From contig CM075346.1 of assembly GCA_037693485.1 (NCBI GenBank), forward strand, positions 124,670,001-124,734,000: DNA of 64,000 bases. The letters are read 5' to 3'. Every line of letters starts with the position of its first letter. Position 1 is the stretch's first letter. Position numbers and translations under genes: made by a program. Shown piece by piece: positions 1 through 12,361 of this stretch. Source of the stretch: Kitagawia praeruptora (Eukaryota > Streptophyta > Magnoliopsida > Apiales > Apiaceae). The notes beneath the pieces are model-generated. The model was not told the origin of the DNA and did not search any database. It worked only from the letters and a program-made list of their open reading frames with translations.

Positions 1-265
1 TGTTAACCTAAAATTTGAAATATAAATTATAGAAAAACAATTTACATGAAAAAAAAACAAATTTATACTACAAACCATATAATATATGTATTATTATCTT
101 TAAAAGTAAAAATAAATTATTCAAAATGCTACAAAACTAAATTTACAAGAACTAACATTATAATCAAAATTGTACTACAAAATACTAATAAAGCTACCCG
201 TGCCCTAAGATAAAAGAAAGGGAATTCATTGTTTGGACAAAGGTTATGGGAGAAATTAGTATATA
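1..265. other. AT-rich intergenic DNA, no gene seen
   Basis: Very AT-rich sequence with no convincing ORF, RNA gene or element end. It is the left flank of the first Helitron. Confidence 0.6.
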
Positions 266-1214
266 CTAGTTTAAAACCCGTGCGATGCACGGAATTTTTT
301 TAATATTATATGAATATTTTTTTATTAATTTGAATTGATTTTTTTTAAAACATGAATGATTTAAATTTTTCAATGAGATGATTTCATAATAATTATATGA
401 AGGTTATCCGTAATATTTCTAAAAAAAGGGGATTGTAGTTAGAAAATATAGAAAAGATGATTGGTTTTAGTTGAAAAAGGTAATCGGTTAATTATTAGTA
501 TTAAAATACTATTATTTTATTTTATTTTATTAAACAGAACCACACGTGATATAATTGGAAAAGGAGAGATTTTAGTTAGAGAAAATAGAAAAGGTAAAGT
601 GAAAATTCAAAAGGTGACCTGCTTTAGGTGAAAAAGGTAATTAATTAATTTATAGTAATTATAATTTAATTAAATTATTTTACTAAATAAAATTGCTCGT
701 AGTGTTTTTAGAAAATGAGAAATTAATGTTGCGGGTGATATATCTAGAAAAAGAGGTATTAAAAAAGATAGAAAAGATTATACGTTTTAGCTAAAAAAAA
801 GTAATCGATTAATTATTAGTATTATAATTTAATTATTTTATTTTATTAAATAGAACCGCCCGTGATATAATTGGAAAAGGAGAGATTTTAGTTACAGAAA
901 ATAGAAAAGGTAACGTGAAAATTAAAAAGGTGACATGTTTTAGGTGAAAAATGTAATTGATTAGTTTGTAGTAATTAATTATAATTTAATAATGTTACTT
1001 TACTAAATAAAATTGCTCATAGTTCTTTTAGAAAATGAGAAATTAATGTTGGGTGATGGCCCTAAATACCCAGATCTGGGAAACAATGGCCCGATATGCC
1101 CATATCCAATCTGCATGGCCCTAAATACCGACTGAATACGCATTTCAGGAAGGAGTATCTGGACACGCATTTTAGAGAGGAGTATTCTTCACAAAACACA
1201 ATTCTGTACCCTTG

Positions 1215-1292
1215 AACAGTGTTTGGTACACGCATGTTCAACATGCGCATCTCAAGACACGCATGTTGAACATGCGTGTACCAAACACTGTT
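1215..1292. repeat. Perfect 33-bp inverted repeat inside the MULE
   Basis: Arms 1215-1247 and 1260-1292 are exact reverse complements around a 12-nt loop. Each arm contains a second near-perfect palindrome, CGCATGTTCAACATGCG, so cruciform or hairpin RNA structures are nested. Confidence 0.9.
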
Positions 1293-1699
1293 TACCATCG
1301 TCCCCATCTCCAAGTCGCCGGTTTTTTGCTCGTTTTTTTCAACCTCTTTTTTCGTTCTCTACAGGCGATTAGAAGTCACATAATATACACCAAATTGTTC
1401 CACGATTCACCCTCTACAATCCTATAATCTCCGATTGTCATTTTTGTTGCCGGAATCGAAAGACCCAATTCGAAGTCTTTTTCCGATAGGATTTTCGGTG
1501 ATTTCTTACACGTCTCTGTGGGATCACAAATCAACAAATGAAGATGTCAAAATGAAGAGGCTGTCCTGGGCATCGTTTTTATGTACTCCATTTCTGTGGA
1601 GGTTGTCGGAATGGTCTGGACCAAGCTTGGCGATTTTAAGGCGATTTTGAGCATCAGAGCAACGCCGGCGTTTTTGTGTGTAACTGACGAGCTGACGTC

Positions 1700-1785
1700 A
1701 TCACGCATTCTGAGAATGCGTGACCCATGATACGCATTCTGAGAATGCGTATTCCAGGACACGCATTATTTGAATGCGTGAATCG
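1700..1785. repeat. Cluster of three short CGCATT...AATGCG palindromes
   Basis: Two copies of ACGCATTCTGAGAATGCGT and one variant CACGCATTATTTGAATGCGTG lie within about 80 bp. The same ACGCATT word also occurs at 1137-1180. They use the same stem sequence as the larger hairpin at 1215-1292, apart from the central bases. Confidence 0.85.
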
Positions 1786-3140
1786 TCGGCATATCAGGCC
1801 GCATTTTTGGAATTCAGCATATCGGGCCATCAAGTCCCAAATGTAGGCATTTTGGGCAATTTCTCAATTAATGTTACCCGTGATATTTTTAGAAAAAGAG
1901 GGATTTTAGTTAGAAAATATAGAAAAGATGATACGTTTTAGCTGGAAAGAGAGATTTTAGTTAGAGAAAAGAAAAAAGGTAACATATTTTTGTTGAAAAG
2001 GGTAAGATCGATTAATTAGTAGTAATTATATTAAACAAAATTGCTTGTAGTATTTTTAAAAAATGAGAAATTTTAGTTAGATAAAATATCATGTGCATGT
2101 TTTAGGTGAAAAATGTAATTAATTAGTTTATAGTAATTATAATTTAATTATGTTATTTTACTAAATAAAATTGTTCGTAGTTTTTTTATAAAAGGAGAAA
2201 TTAATTTTGCCCGTGATATTTCTAGAAAAAAGGGATTTTAATTAGAAAATATAAAAAAATGATACGTTTTAGCTGAAAAGAGAGATTTTAGTTTAAAAAA
2301 AGAAAAAAATGTAACATATTTTGGTTGAAAAATGTAATTGATCGATTAATTAATAATAATTATATTAAACAAAATTGCTCGTAGTATTTTTTAAAAAGGA
2401 GAAATTTTAGTTAGATGAAATATCATGGGTCGTCTGATTTAATGAAATAAATTAATAATATCATAACTACTAATAATTAACTGATTATTTTTTTCAGCTA
2501 AAAGGTAATATCTTTTCTATATTTATAACTAAAAAATCTCATTTTCAAACTTGCTTTTTTTAGTTCTTTTTCAGCTACCCTTACTTAGTTATTCTTTACT
2601 TATTTTATATTTCTTAATAAGTAACCAAATACCTTTTTCAGTTATTACCTTTTGTACATTTTCCAACTAAAATATCTTATTTCCAAAAATAACATGGGTC
2701 GTTCTATTTAATGAAATAAACTAATAATATTATAATTAGTTATTACCTTTTGTACATTTTCCAACTAAAATCTCTTCTTTCCAAAAATAACATGGGTCGT
2801 TCTATTTAATGAAATAAACTAATAATATTATAGTTATTAATAGCTAATTAAGTACCTTTTTCAGCTAAAAGGTAATATCTTTTCTATAATTTTAAACAAA
2901 AATATCTCATTTTCAAACTTATCTTTTTTTACTTCTTTTTCCACTATTATCTTTTCTAACTAAAATCTATTCTTTCCAAAACTTGGCTTTTGTACTTCTT
3001 TTTCAAGCTATTACTTTTTCAAATATGGATTTTATCTACAATTAAGTAAGGGTAAATAAGTAAAATCAACAGGTACCGTACCAACCGACCGACCGACCAA
3101 CCAAACTTTTAATGTTTCGGCTTTTATATAATAGTATAGA

Positions 3141-3456
3141 TATGTAGTATTTCCATAAATAAATATTTGATAAACCAGTAATCTCATCAAATAAATAAAA
3201 AAATTTAATCCCAACTTGAGATAATGTGATAAATAATTAATATCGTATATGTATTAATAAATAAATTATTTTAGAATCTTTAAGATCAAATGTAAATATA
3301 AATAAAAATGCACTAAATTTGAAGTAATATATCTACTTTAACATAGATCATCTGATCAATAATATACATAAGCACAAATATTTTTGTAGCTCTAATTATT
3401 TCACACAAACAATTTATAAATATTCTCAAGTTCCTGAAAATAATTTTTAAGTATAA
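3141..3456. other. AT-rich spacer between two Helitrons
   Basis: No ORF or structured feature is seen. It separates the 5' ends of two oppositely oriented Helitrons. Confidence 0.6.
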
Positions 3457-3579
3457 TCTATACTATTATATAAAAGTCGAAACATTAAAAGTTTTGGTAC
3501 CTGTTTTTTGGTATCTGTTTTTTGGTACTTCGTGAATTTACTTATTTACCATTCATGAAAAAGAAAAATATATTCTATA

Positions 3580-4130
3580 TCTATACTATTAAAAAACCTA
3601 AAATAAATAATAAAATAAAATAATTAATGGTAATTAGTCGATTGCCTTTTTCACATTTATTTTTAGTTGAAAATATTACCTTTTATAAGCACCTAAAAAC
3701 ATCAATTCTATCTTATCTTCCAATCATTAATATTTCCTTTCGAATTAAAACACGTTACCTTTTTTATTTATAAGGAAACATTAGTATAATTCTTCATTAA
3801 AAAGAAAAATATATTCGATATCTATACTATTAAAACATCTAAAATAAATAATAACATAAAATAATTAATGCTAATTAGTCAATTGCCTTTTTCACATTTA
3901 CTTTTACTTAAAGATATTATCTTTTATAAACACTTAAAAACATCAATCGTATCATATCTTTCAATCATTATTATTTCCTTTCGAATTAAAACACTTAGTC
4001 GATTGCATTTTTCACATTTACTTTTAGTTGAAGATATATATTACCTTTTATAAACACTTAAAAATATCAATCGTATCATATCTTCAAATCATTAATATTT
4101 CCTTTCGAATTAAAATACGTTACCTGTTTA
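3580..4130 (+). repeat. Tandem repeat units, two starting with a Helitron-like 5' terminus
   Basis: A unit of about 170-240 bp recurs from 3580, from 3821 and, lacking its start, from about 3990. Each contains TTAGTCGATTGCCTTTTTCAC or a close variant, then ACCTTTTATAA, then CCTTTCGAATTAAAA. The first two units begin with A|TCTATACTATTAAAA, the Helitron 5' signature. Confidence 0.8.
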
Positions 4131-4692
4131 ATTTAAAACTAATCTTATCACACCATATTTTTCAATTATTTAATAAAATATATTAAAAGTCAATATACGT
4201 TATTTATAATAAGTAAACATTAGTATAATTCGTAAATATGAGTATATTAAATTATATTATATTAAAATTAAAAAATTATTTAAAAAAATGATTATATAAA
4301 AACATAATTGTAATATTAAATAAAATTTATAACATAATAAAAGAGACACCATATCAATAAATTTTATTTATAACATAATAAAATTTTATTATAATTTTAT
4401 AAATTTATATCTTCCAATCAATAATATTTATTCCTAATTTAAACACGTTAACTTTTAATTTAAAACATAATCTTGCAATAATTAATATATACCCAAAAAT
4501 ATCAAACCATATTTTCTAAACACTAACAAAATATAATAGAAATCCGTGTATTACGAAGAATGACCGTTAGATTTTTAGTAAAAAAATCAAAACCGTTAGA
4601 TCTAATGATTATATATATATTATATGATTAAATTAATTTACTAAAATTTCAAGGTTCGAATTCCATCAACGGCATATTTATTTTAAAATATA

Positions 4693-4994
4693 CTCCCTCC
4701 GTCCCTCTCATTTCTTTACGGTTACTATTTTGGGGTGTCCCTCTCATTTCTTTACATACCATAATTAGTAAGTTTCTTCCACTATTACACCCATTACTTT
4801 CCCCACTATCTCATATTTAATAATAAAAATACTATTACACCAACTACTTTGTTCCACTATCTCAAATCTATTATTAAATATTGATAGGTCCCACAACTTT
4901 ACCCACTTTTCATCTAACTTTACTCATTTTTTATACATTTTCTTGGTCTCCGTGCCCATTCCTAATGTAAACTACCTAGAGGGACAGAAGGGAG
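4693..4994. mobile_element. Stowaway-type MITE (Tc1/mariner-like)
   Basis: A 302-bp element with termini CTCCCTCCGTCCCTCT and the inverted CTCCCTTCTGTCCCTCT, bounded by TA on both sides (4691-4692, 4995-4996). The CTCCCTCCGTCCC terminus and TA duplication are the known hallmarks of Stowaway MITEs. It is non-coding and inserted in Helitron H2. Confidence 0.9.
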
Positions 4995-5161
4995 TAAGTT
5001 TTAAACCATGCATATCATTAATTAAATTTTTATTAAATAATTTAAGTTAAAATTATAATAAAATATTGTAAATAATAATTATATAAAAATGTAACTATAA
5101 CATAAACTAAAATTTATTATATATCAAAAAAAATTCGTGCATCGCACGGGTTATAAGCTAG

Positions 5162-5350
5162 TATAGTGAATACCCAAATACAAAATATTTAATATACACG
5201 TTTAATATATGTATTCATATTATCGAGTGTCGTGAAAATATATTCAAGAATTTTAAATTTTAAATTATTATTTTATTGGTACATCAAAAAGAAAATATCT
5301 TTAAATTAATTAGTGAACAAAATATCGTACAAATTTTAGTACACACACAA

Positions 5351-5380
<30 letters not shown>
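5162..5380. repeat. AT-rich spacer ending in a (TA)n tract
   Basis: Gene-free AT-rich DNA, followed by an uninterrupted (AT)n run at 5353-5380. That run forms the left border of the first of four related elements. Confidence 0.75.
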
Positions 5381-5383
<3 letters not shown>

Positions 5384-6947
5384 CAAGTGCTCAAATGAGA
5401 CCCACTCTTAAAATGAGAACTGAGACCCAATCTCAGCCCCACATATTTTAAACCTATATTAAATCCTGTCCACACAAGTAAAATTTTATGTATTTATTTC
5501 TTTCCTTTTCACCATCCATCCCCATTTCCATCTCTCTTTCCTGTGTCTTCAATCATCATTCTTTCTATACTCCGCATCATCACTGAAAATACGTCGTCAT
5601 CAATAAATTTGTCATCACCATCCCTGTACCACTTTTGATATGTGAATTTCAAACTTCCGTCGTTGTGTGGTATGTCGACGTTGCTCCGATCTGCCTTTGA
5701 TGCTTATCATACCTTTGTTATGGCCCCGCAGGGGCACCATCTGCATCTCCATCTCCTCTTGCTTTCCATGGTTTGATCTCCGTTCGGTGAGCACGTGATT
5801 GAAGATGAAGAAGAAAGTGGAGACTTGACTGAAAAACTCGTCACAAATCTGAAATGAGCAGGTGGTTAGTGGTGTTGGCGACCGGAGATGGTAGTGTTGT
5901 GCCTTATCTTGTCTCAGATCTGGATTTGTTTGATGATTTATGCTCGAATTTTTGATGATTTGTATTGTTTTTTTTGGTGATTTACTTTGATTTTTTGGTG
6001 ATTTCCTTTGATTTTTTTGGTGATTTTGACCGAAAATTGGTGATTTTGTGGGTGATAGCAGTGGTGGTGATTTGGTGATATGTGGTTTGTGGTGTGGTGG
6101 TTGTGGAGTGATGGTGGTTATGGTGTGATGGTGGTAACGACGGTGGTGTGGTGGTTGTGATATGTATATTTGGTGATATACGTTTATATTGAAATTTGGT
6201 AATTTTTTTGAAATTCGTAATAGCTATCGTGGTGGTGATGGTGGACGTTTTTGGGGGTGATAGTAATTAATTATAGTTGTTGATTTTGGTGGTGGTGTGG
6301 TTGTAGTGGTGCAAGTGTATGAGTGATTTCACTTGGTGGAGGTGTAAGTAGGCGACGATCATGGTGTCGTGATGTTGTCGGTGAATCGGTGATGGTGCAA
6401 TTGAAACTTTTGAAGGTATAAAAGAAAAGGAAGATGTCATGGTTCAATTGAAATTTGAGTTCACGTTGAAGGGCTACTAACAATCGGTGAGCACAATAGT
6501 GATTGTATAGGCTAGGAAAATGATATAGCTGACTCAGATCTGGTGAATTTGGTACTATTACGAACTTAAATCTAGTTTTTTTTGTGATTTTGTGCCCAGA
6601 ATTTTTGGTGATTTGGGTGTAAATTTGGTAATTTGCCTTTAAATTCTGGATCAAATTTTTTGTTTGGTGATTATGTAGCTATTGATGGTGATTGTGATCT
6701 AAAATATTGTGATTTGAATATGGATTTGGTGATGATGGAAATTACGCTGATGGTGCAGTAGTGGTTACTGGCGATTGTGATCGTCAAATGTGATGGCAAT
6801 ACAAGGGCAGGTGGTAATATATCGTGGTGCAGGAAAGGATAGTGAGCCGATGACGACAAGCAAGGATCCCGTGTGTTTGTTTATTGGGCCTGATTTGTGG
6901 CCCAATGTGTAGTTCTCACAATAAAAGGGTCTCATTAGAATAGCCCT
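5381..6947. mobile_element. (TA)n-bounded non-autonomous element, copy A
   Basis: The element is flanked on both sides by (TA)n. Left end: AGGCAAGTGCTCAAATGAGA, then AAAATGAGAACTGAGAC. The right end inverted reads AGGGCTATTCTAATGAGACC, then TTGTGAGAACT, so the ends are diverged inverted repeats sharing AATGAGACC and TGAGAACT. The interior has many TTTTGGTGATTT words and a GC-richer stretch near 5640-5900. There is no convincing ORF. Insertion into TA microsatellites resembles the rice Micron MITE family by behaviour only; a Helitron-like class is another possibility. I have not matched it to any named family. Confidence 0.65.
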
Positions 6948-6967
6948 ATATATATATATATATATAT
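6948..6967. repeat. (TA)n tract shared by copies A and B
   Basis: A short TA run joins the right end of copy A directly to the left end of copy B, with no other sequence between them. Confidence 0.85.
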
Positions 6968-8818
6968 GCAGATGCTCAAATGAGACCCTCCCTTAAAATG
7001 AGAACTGAGACTAAATCTCAGCCCTCTATTTTATAACATATTTTTTTAATCTGAACTGTACATCTGTTACCCCTTTTCTTCACCTATTACCCCTTTTCTT
7101 CACCCAACCTTATCAATCGCTGATCAGACCTGCCTCACAATCATTCCCAAATTCCAACCCCCAATTATACTACATATGTACTTATTTATATGCATACATA
7201 TATATATATATACTTTATCTTCTTCGTCAAGCTCATATTTCTCAGGCGGCCTGTTGCTTTCTATCATTTTTGTTGCCTATTTCTGGTCGCGAATCGAAAA
7301 CTTGAATAAGTTTTAAACCACTTTTTTAATGATGATGTTTGTACAAGTATATACAACATCACTCAATGACTAGTTTCAAGAGATACATATAAGAGTGGAA
7401 GGAGAAATAGAGCCATCATCATCATAGGGGGGGAGGAAATGGTGCGTGTGTGCTTGATCTTATTTTTTGTTGATCTGCATTCAAAGAATTTGTAATTTAT
7501 GTTCAGAATTTGGTGATTTACTTGTAAATTTTAGTATCTTTAGTTAAGATTTTGGTGATTCTAGTAATTTCAGTTGATATTTTGGTGCACTTAAGCTTAA
7601 TTCCAATGATTTTAGAGGTGGCGGTTATGGTTTGAGCGTGGTTTTAATTTTGGTTATTCTTTTCAAAAAAATTATGGATCTAATATCAGGAGACAATTTT
7701 ATGAAACTTTTATTTTCTTATATCACTTTTATGTATTTAATTTGATTTAATTCTTAATTTTATTTTATGTGAATTTAGTGATTTGCTGAACTATGTGCGA
7801 ATTTGTTATTTCTTTAATGAGTGCATATATTGGGGTACTTTGTGTAGTCCCTTCATCCATTGGAACTCTCTTAAAGGCTCCTACAGTATTTATGTCGATA
7901 TTCATAATTCTTTTTAGCTTTTTATTGTGATCATCATTACGTCGCTCATTTAGTTTTTCTATCGAATATTTTCATTTCAATCAAGTATTACTTATGATGC
8001 CCTGTATTAGTCTTAGCATGACAGATGTAATCAACGCAATTTAATACATGTTTGTTGCATAGTAGATCACTGTCAATGGCTTGTTCGGAATATAATTTTC
8101 TAGTTATTGGAATCTTGGATGCAAGTTTTTTCAAGGCCCTGGAACAAGAATCGCAATGGAACAAGAATCTCAATGTGATTATTCTCAAGAGATTATTGAA
8201 GATGTTTTTGGTTCACTTCATCAATCTTAGAAGCTGTTAGAATGGTTTAGTGGTGGGGTAGTTTCTCACGAGTTTGTCGAATGTTCTTATGAATTTCAGG
8301 CATATGATTTCTTTAGACTATATTTTACTAGTATTCATTTTGTCGTGTTCAGTGATATTGTAGCAATATTCCGGAACAATATTATGGTGTTCAGTTGTAT
8401 AAAAAAATGATTTGTATTTTTTTGGTGATTTGTGATAGCTTTTTCATGTAAATGTTGTACTGTTTAAATGAAAAAAAAGGTGATTTGTGCCAATTTTCAG
8501 TCATACAAATATCTTAGTATAAAAAGATGATTTTCGTGAATTTTTTAAGTGATTTGTGTACTTTTTTAAAAATTATTTGATATACAAATTAAAATAATTT
8601 TATAAATGTTTAACTCTTAAAGTACAAAAAGGTGATTTGTGTATAATTTATGATGATTTGTGTAAATATCTTTAAAATAAACGGTATCGATAAATACTTT
8701 ATTTATAAATGATCATCGTTTTTAGTTTAAAAAATGATTTATGTGTAATTTTCAGGTAATATGTCTTAATTTTAATTGATTTTTTTAATTATCACATATT
8801 TACGTACACAAGAAGGAG

Positions 8819-8858
<40 letters not shown>

Positions 8859-11110
8859 CATATAGACATATGATAACAAGAGGGGACTACACTTGTAGAA
8901 ATATCAATATCTCAGAACAAGATTTAAAAGAACAAAAAAAGTGTAACAAAAACTAACAATAAATATACAGTGTCTTGACTTTCCCGGAAAATTTAAACAA
9001 CCAAGATATAAACTATATTAATGAACCATTGAACTGGCCAAAACAATCAAAAAATAACTATACTAATGGTCCATTGAACTGGCACAACTACGTACATATG
9101 ACTAATCATGCAGAACCACATTCGAAATAAAGTACTTGATCTCTATTTTCAGATATTGCACCACCATCACCAAACTCTTTCACTCGAAACATCGTACAGA
9201 AGATTGCTTATTTGGTACACCTGAACCCATTGGCATTCTAGAACTTTGCCAAATAACTGAATGCAATCCAACAAAATAGCACACCATATATGTTTTCAAA
9301 AAAGCTTAGATTAAGACTAGACAAACCGGAATGCCAAATACATAGGACAAAGCGGATTATCTCTCAACTCAGTACCACTGAAGAATAAATTTGGTACTTA
9401 AACAATTAGCACAATATAACTATCACTTGGAAAACTTCTCAACAACAACCCACCACACCTACAAAATATCCATTCTGTAGCAGCATGACGAAGTATGCTA
9501 AAGCAATAATTTGTACAGACTGAAACCATGTGAAAGTATGATTATGAGAGTCTCGGTGCTTATAAAGCACCAGCGTAGCACCGAACCAAAATTAATACTA
9601 GCAAACTGAGAACTTTTAGAAGTTTTAAAATTGTGAATCTGGTGATACACATAGGAATATTTGACATTAACCTTTAGAACTCGTAACCTGCATAAATTAT
9701 AGCCCTGGAATATGACCAGGTCAATATAACTCGAAGAGTCTGTAAAATAAAAATTTAGGGTCAGGGATCTATTGTAGGCAATTGAAAACGCAGAAATACT
9801 TAAAACCATTTCACAATTACTGCCCATAAAAAAACTTAACCTAAACCAGAAAAATACAAAACAAGAACGTTCAAATATATTACGTGCTTTAACAAGCTCA
9901 TTGATTCAAAGTACCGTCTCACTATAAAGTAGTACTTTAAGTTCCAATTTCTAATATAATTTTCCATTAAAAAATTATAATCAAACGATAATGCAATACA
10001 CATGTATTAAATACCACATTATTTAAAGATACATATCAATGCAAAGGCCAATCACCATTTCATTTCACTGAATCAACAAACAAAAGTGTTACAAGCTTAC
10101 AACTACAATTCCCTTAGCAAGTAAATCTCATTATTAAGAAAATCACCTTTTCTACAACAAAATCACTAAAAACATTATCGTAAGGGCAGGGTACCATATT
10201 ATCAAAAAATTATATCACTCTGAAGGTAAATCACTATTTTTCAACACTAAATCACCAAAAAAAAAAAAAAAAACTTCCACGAACAAATAAATCCCATTTT
10301 TAAACCAAATCACCTTTTTTACAACTAAATCACCAAAACAAATATACTAAGAGGAGTGTACCATATTTTTTTTTTTAAAAAAATGTATTCATTATGAAGG
10401 CAAATTACTATTTTATATCACTAATTACCAAAAATTAGTATGTAACACAAGCCAATCGTTACATCTTCCATATACGTTGATTATTACAAATATTTTTATA
10501 TTATCGTAACTGAATTACTTAAAAAGGAATAATATCATGTACATATATTTCTTTCAAAAATTTAAACATATTTGAATCCACATACTTGGAATGTAGTAAA
10601 TTTTAGTCCAAAACCCTAGAATCTATACAAAAACCGTGTAACTATCGATCCTAGCACAAATTATTTGAATCCTGTCTTGATGTAGTTGATTTTGTTAACA
10701 ACTCAGTGATGTAGTGTGTGAATTTATCCAATTTTCGATAAAAGATATTGAAAATACCTGAGTTTTTGGTGATAGACGTCTTGCGAATCTCTCCAATCCA
10801 AATACAGGGGAAGATATCATATATTAATGATAATAACATCATATATAACTTTGAATCAGTGATTCTAACTATTAATGGAGCTTTATAAAAGGTTCAAACA
10901 GTGATATTTGGGTTTTGGATGAAAGAACGAAGAAGGGGGAATTGGTTGGTTGGGTGGGTGGGATATGTGTGAATATATCCCTAACATCTTTATTTACTTT
11001 TTCTTTTATAAATTATAATTTGTAACTATCCCTCCGGTTTAATTTAATTACAAAATTGCCATCAAGGGTCTCAATTCTCATTATAGTAGGGTCTCACTAG
11101 AATAACTCCC
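6968..11110. mobile_element. (TA)n-bounded element, copy B (long, foldback-like)
   Basis: Left end GCAGATGCTCAAATGAGACC, then AAAATGAGAACTGAGAC. The right end inverted reads AGGGAGTTATTCTAGTGAGA, then ATAATGAGAATTGAGACC. At about 4.1 kb it is much longer than its neighbours. Its left half repeats GGTGATTT-type words (7507, 7551, 8427, 8478, 8630). Its right half carries the complement AAATCACC (10142, 10250, 10306, 10329), so the two halves face each other. An internal (TA)n tract at about 8830-8855 may mark a junction of two elements. The middle (9100-9850) is lower in repeats and may include captured sequence; I do not recognise a gene there. Confidence 0.55.
8827..8855. repeat. Internal (TA)n microsatellite
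   Basis: An uninterrupted AT dinucleotide run in the middle of copy B, close to where the GGTGATTT-bearing half stops. Confidence 0.85.
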
Positions 11111-11130
11111 TATATATATATATATATATA
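11111..11130. repeat. (TA)n tract shared by copies B and C
   Basis: A 20-bp TA run is the only sequence between the right end of copy B and the left end of copy C. Confidence 0.85.
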
Positions 11131-12324
11131 GGCAAGTGCTAAAATGAGACCCCCACTTATTATGAGAACTGAGACTAAATCTCAGCCTCATATTTTTTAT
11201 ACCCGCGTTAAATCTCAACCATGTATTTTTAGATCTGAAAGTTTTATCTCATTTATCTCTCATTTAACTCTACCGACCTTTTCATTTTCAATTCATATTC
11301 TCCAAATTCTTCAACAATGGCAATACACACACACACATCTCTCTCTCTCATCTTCCTCCCCTCATCTCTCTCCCCGTCTTTTCTTCTCTCTCTCACCGAG
11401 ATCTCAAACTTCTCTTCTCCACTGTCTCCCTCCTCAGAATCCCACCACACCTTCTTTGTCTTCTTCATCATCACTGATTCATGATTTTCTACTAGCACTC
11501 ATTTTTACGATTCTGCTATTTTATGATTTTATTAAGTTATCTCCGACTCCATCTTCAAATCTGATGGCGGCATAAATAATGAAAATAACAGCGATGGAAT
11601 ATATACAAAGGAAACAATGTCGTTGAATTGAATAAACAAGAGACAAAGTAAGGAGTGTTGTTGGGAGTTGTCATGTTTATGCAATTTAGTCAATTTTATG
11701 CACAAATCACTTTTTTTTATGACTAGTCACCTTTTTTATATATAAATCACCTTTTTATTTGGTGATTTGTATAGGTAAATATTACAATTTATAAACAAAA
11801 AACTGGTGATGTTAGTTTAAATTTCGGTGATTTGTATTTCAATTTTGCCTCTGTTAAGTAATGGTTGTAATTTTGGGTGATTCGATTTTGAATTCAGTGA
11901 TTCTGGTTGTGATGATTGTGGACGTTAGTGGTGTATGTTAGTGGTGTAGCGACAATGGTGATGTATTGATTGTGATGTCTTGGTGATTATTTTATTGATG
12001 ATGGTGGGGTGTCAATATCATCATGGTGATAGTGTTGTAATGGTGATGGGAGATATGGTAGTGTGGTGATAGTGATAGGATGTTGGTGTAGTAGTCGATT
12101 AAAGGGTTAAGAATTACAGCACAATTTTTGTATAGTATGTTGAGGCGAAGTCACCAGAATAATATGGTGGTGTTCGAAATGGTAAAGAAGGTAGTTAGGC
12201 TCTGTTCTAATTTGAAAAAGTAATTCTTTTTTCTCCAAAAGTGCCGGTTGCATGTTTGGTTATTGGGCCTGGTTTGTGACCCAATGTGCAGTTCTCAGAA
12301 TAACAGGGTCTCACTAGAATAGCC

Positions 12325-12327
<3 letters not shown>
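11131..12327. mobile_element. (TA)n-bounded element, copy C
   Basis: A roughly 1.2-kb element with left end GGCAAGTGCTAAAATGAGAC, then TATGAGAACTGAGAC. The right end inverted reads AGGGCTATTCTAGTGAGACC, then TTCTGAGAACTGCAC. Near the right end it shares GTTATTGGGCCTG and CCCAATGTG with copy A, showing common ancestry. A CT-rich stretch (11320-11470) and GGTGATTT-like words lie inside. An open frame on the plus strand at 11144-11575 is compositionally CT-driven, and I do not call it a gene. Confidence 0.65.

Positions 12328-12358
<31 letters not shown>
12328..12358. repeat. (TA)n tract shared by copies C and D
   Basis: A TA run of about 30 bp lies directly between the end of copy C and the start of copy D. 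Confidence 0.85.

Positions 12359-12361
<3 letters not shown>

Larger units (their letters stand above)
1051..1865. mobile_element. MULE-like element nested in H1, 10-bp target duplication
   Basis: An 815-bp insert is flanked by the direct repeat AATTAATGTT (1041-1050 and 1866-1875). The two ends are imperfect inverted repeats over about 55 bp: left GGGTGATGGCCCTAAATACC, right (reverse complement) GAGAAATTGCCCAAAATGCC, both followed further in by ATGGCCCGATATGC. A 9-11 bp target duplication and a long TIR with a GAGAAATTGCC-type start are typical of Mutator-like elements. No transposase is present. The interior (about 1300-1560) is less AT-rich than the host and may be captured DNA, as in Pack-MULEs, but I do not recognise its source. 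It also contains several strong palindromes. Confidence 0.75.
266..3140 (-). mobile_element. Non-autonomous Helitron (H1), minus strand
   Basis: Read on the minus strand, the element starts with TCTATACTATTATATAAAAG (at 3140) preceded by A. It ends near 266 with a small hairpin (CCGTGC / GCACGG arms, three-base loop), then AAACTAG followed by T. A|TC...hairpin...CTRR|T is the canonical Helitron architecture (established knowledge). There is no Rep/helicase coding, so it would need a helper element. The interior is AT-rich and internally repetitive; for example a roughly 100-bp unit with ATGGGTCGTTCTATTTAATG occurs twice at about 2690-2830. A MULE-like element is nested at 1051-1865. Ends are seen directly; mobility is inferred. 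Confidence 0.8.
3457..5161 (+). mobile_element. Non-autonomous Helitron (H2), plus strand
   Basis: The 5' end is A|TCTATACTATTATATAAAAG at 3457. The 3' end is a hairpin (CGTGC / GCACG), then TTATAAGCTAG followed by T at 5162. The 5' and 3' termini match H1, so both belong to one family. There is no helicase gene. Two further Helitron-like 5' termini lie inside at 3580 and 3821, and a Stowaway MITE is nested at 4693-4994. Confidence 0.8.

Noticed and set aside
7500..8700. GGTGATTT repeats as a regulatory array of a gene
   Set aside because: No gene is nearby and the words recur throughout a transposon family; they are better seen as element sequence.
9100..9850. A host gene inside copy B
   Set aside because: No ORF with a recognisable domain and no consistent exon pattern; a captured fragment remains possible but unsupported.
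11144..11575. 143-codon ORF in copy C
   Set aside because: It is driven by CT-rich composition and begins inside the element terminus; no recognisable domain.
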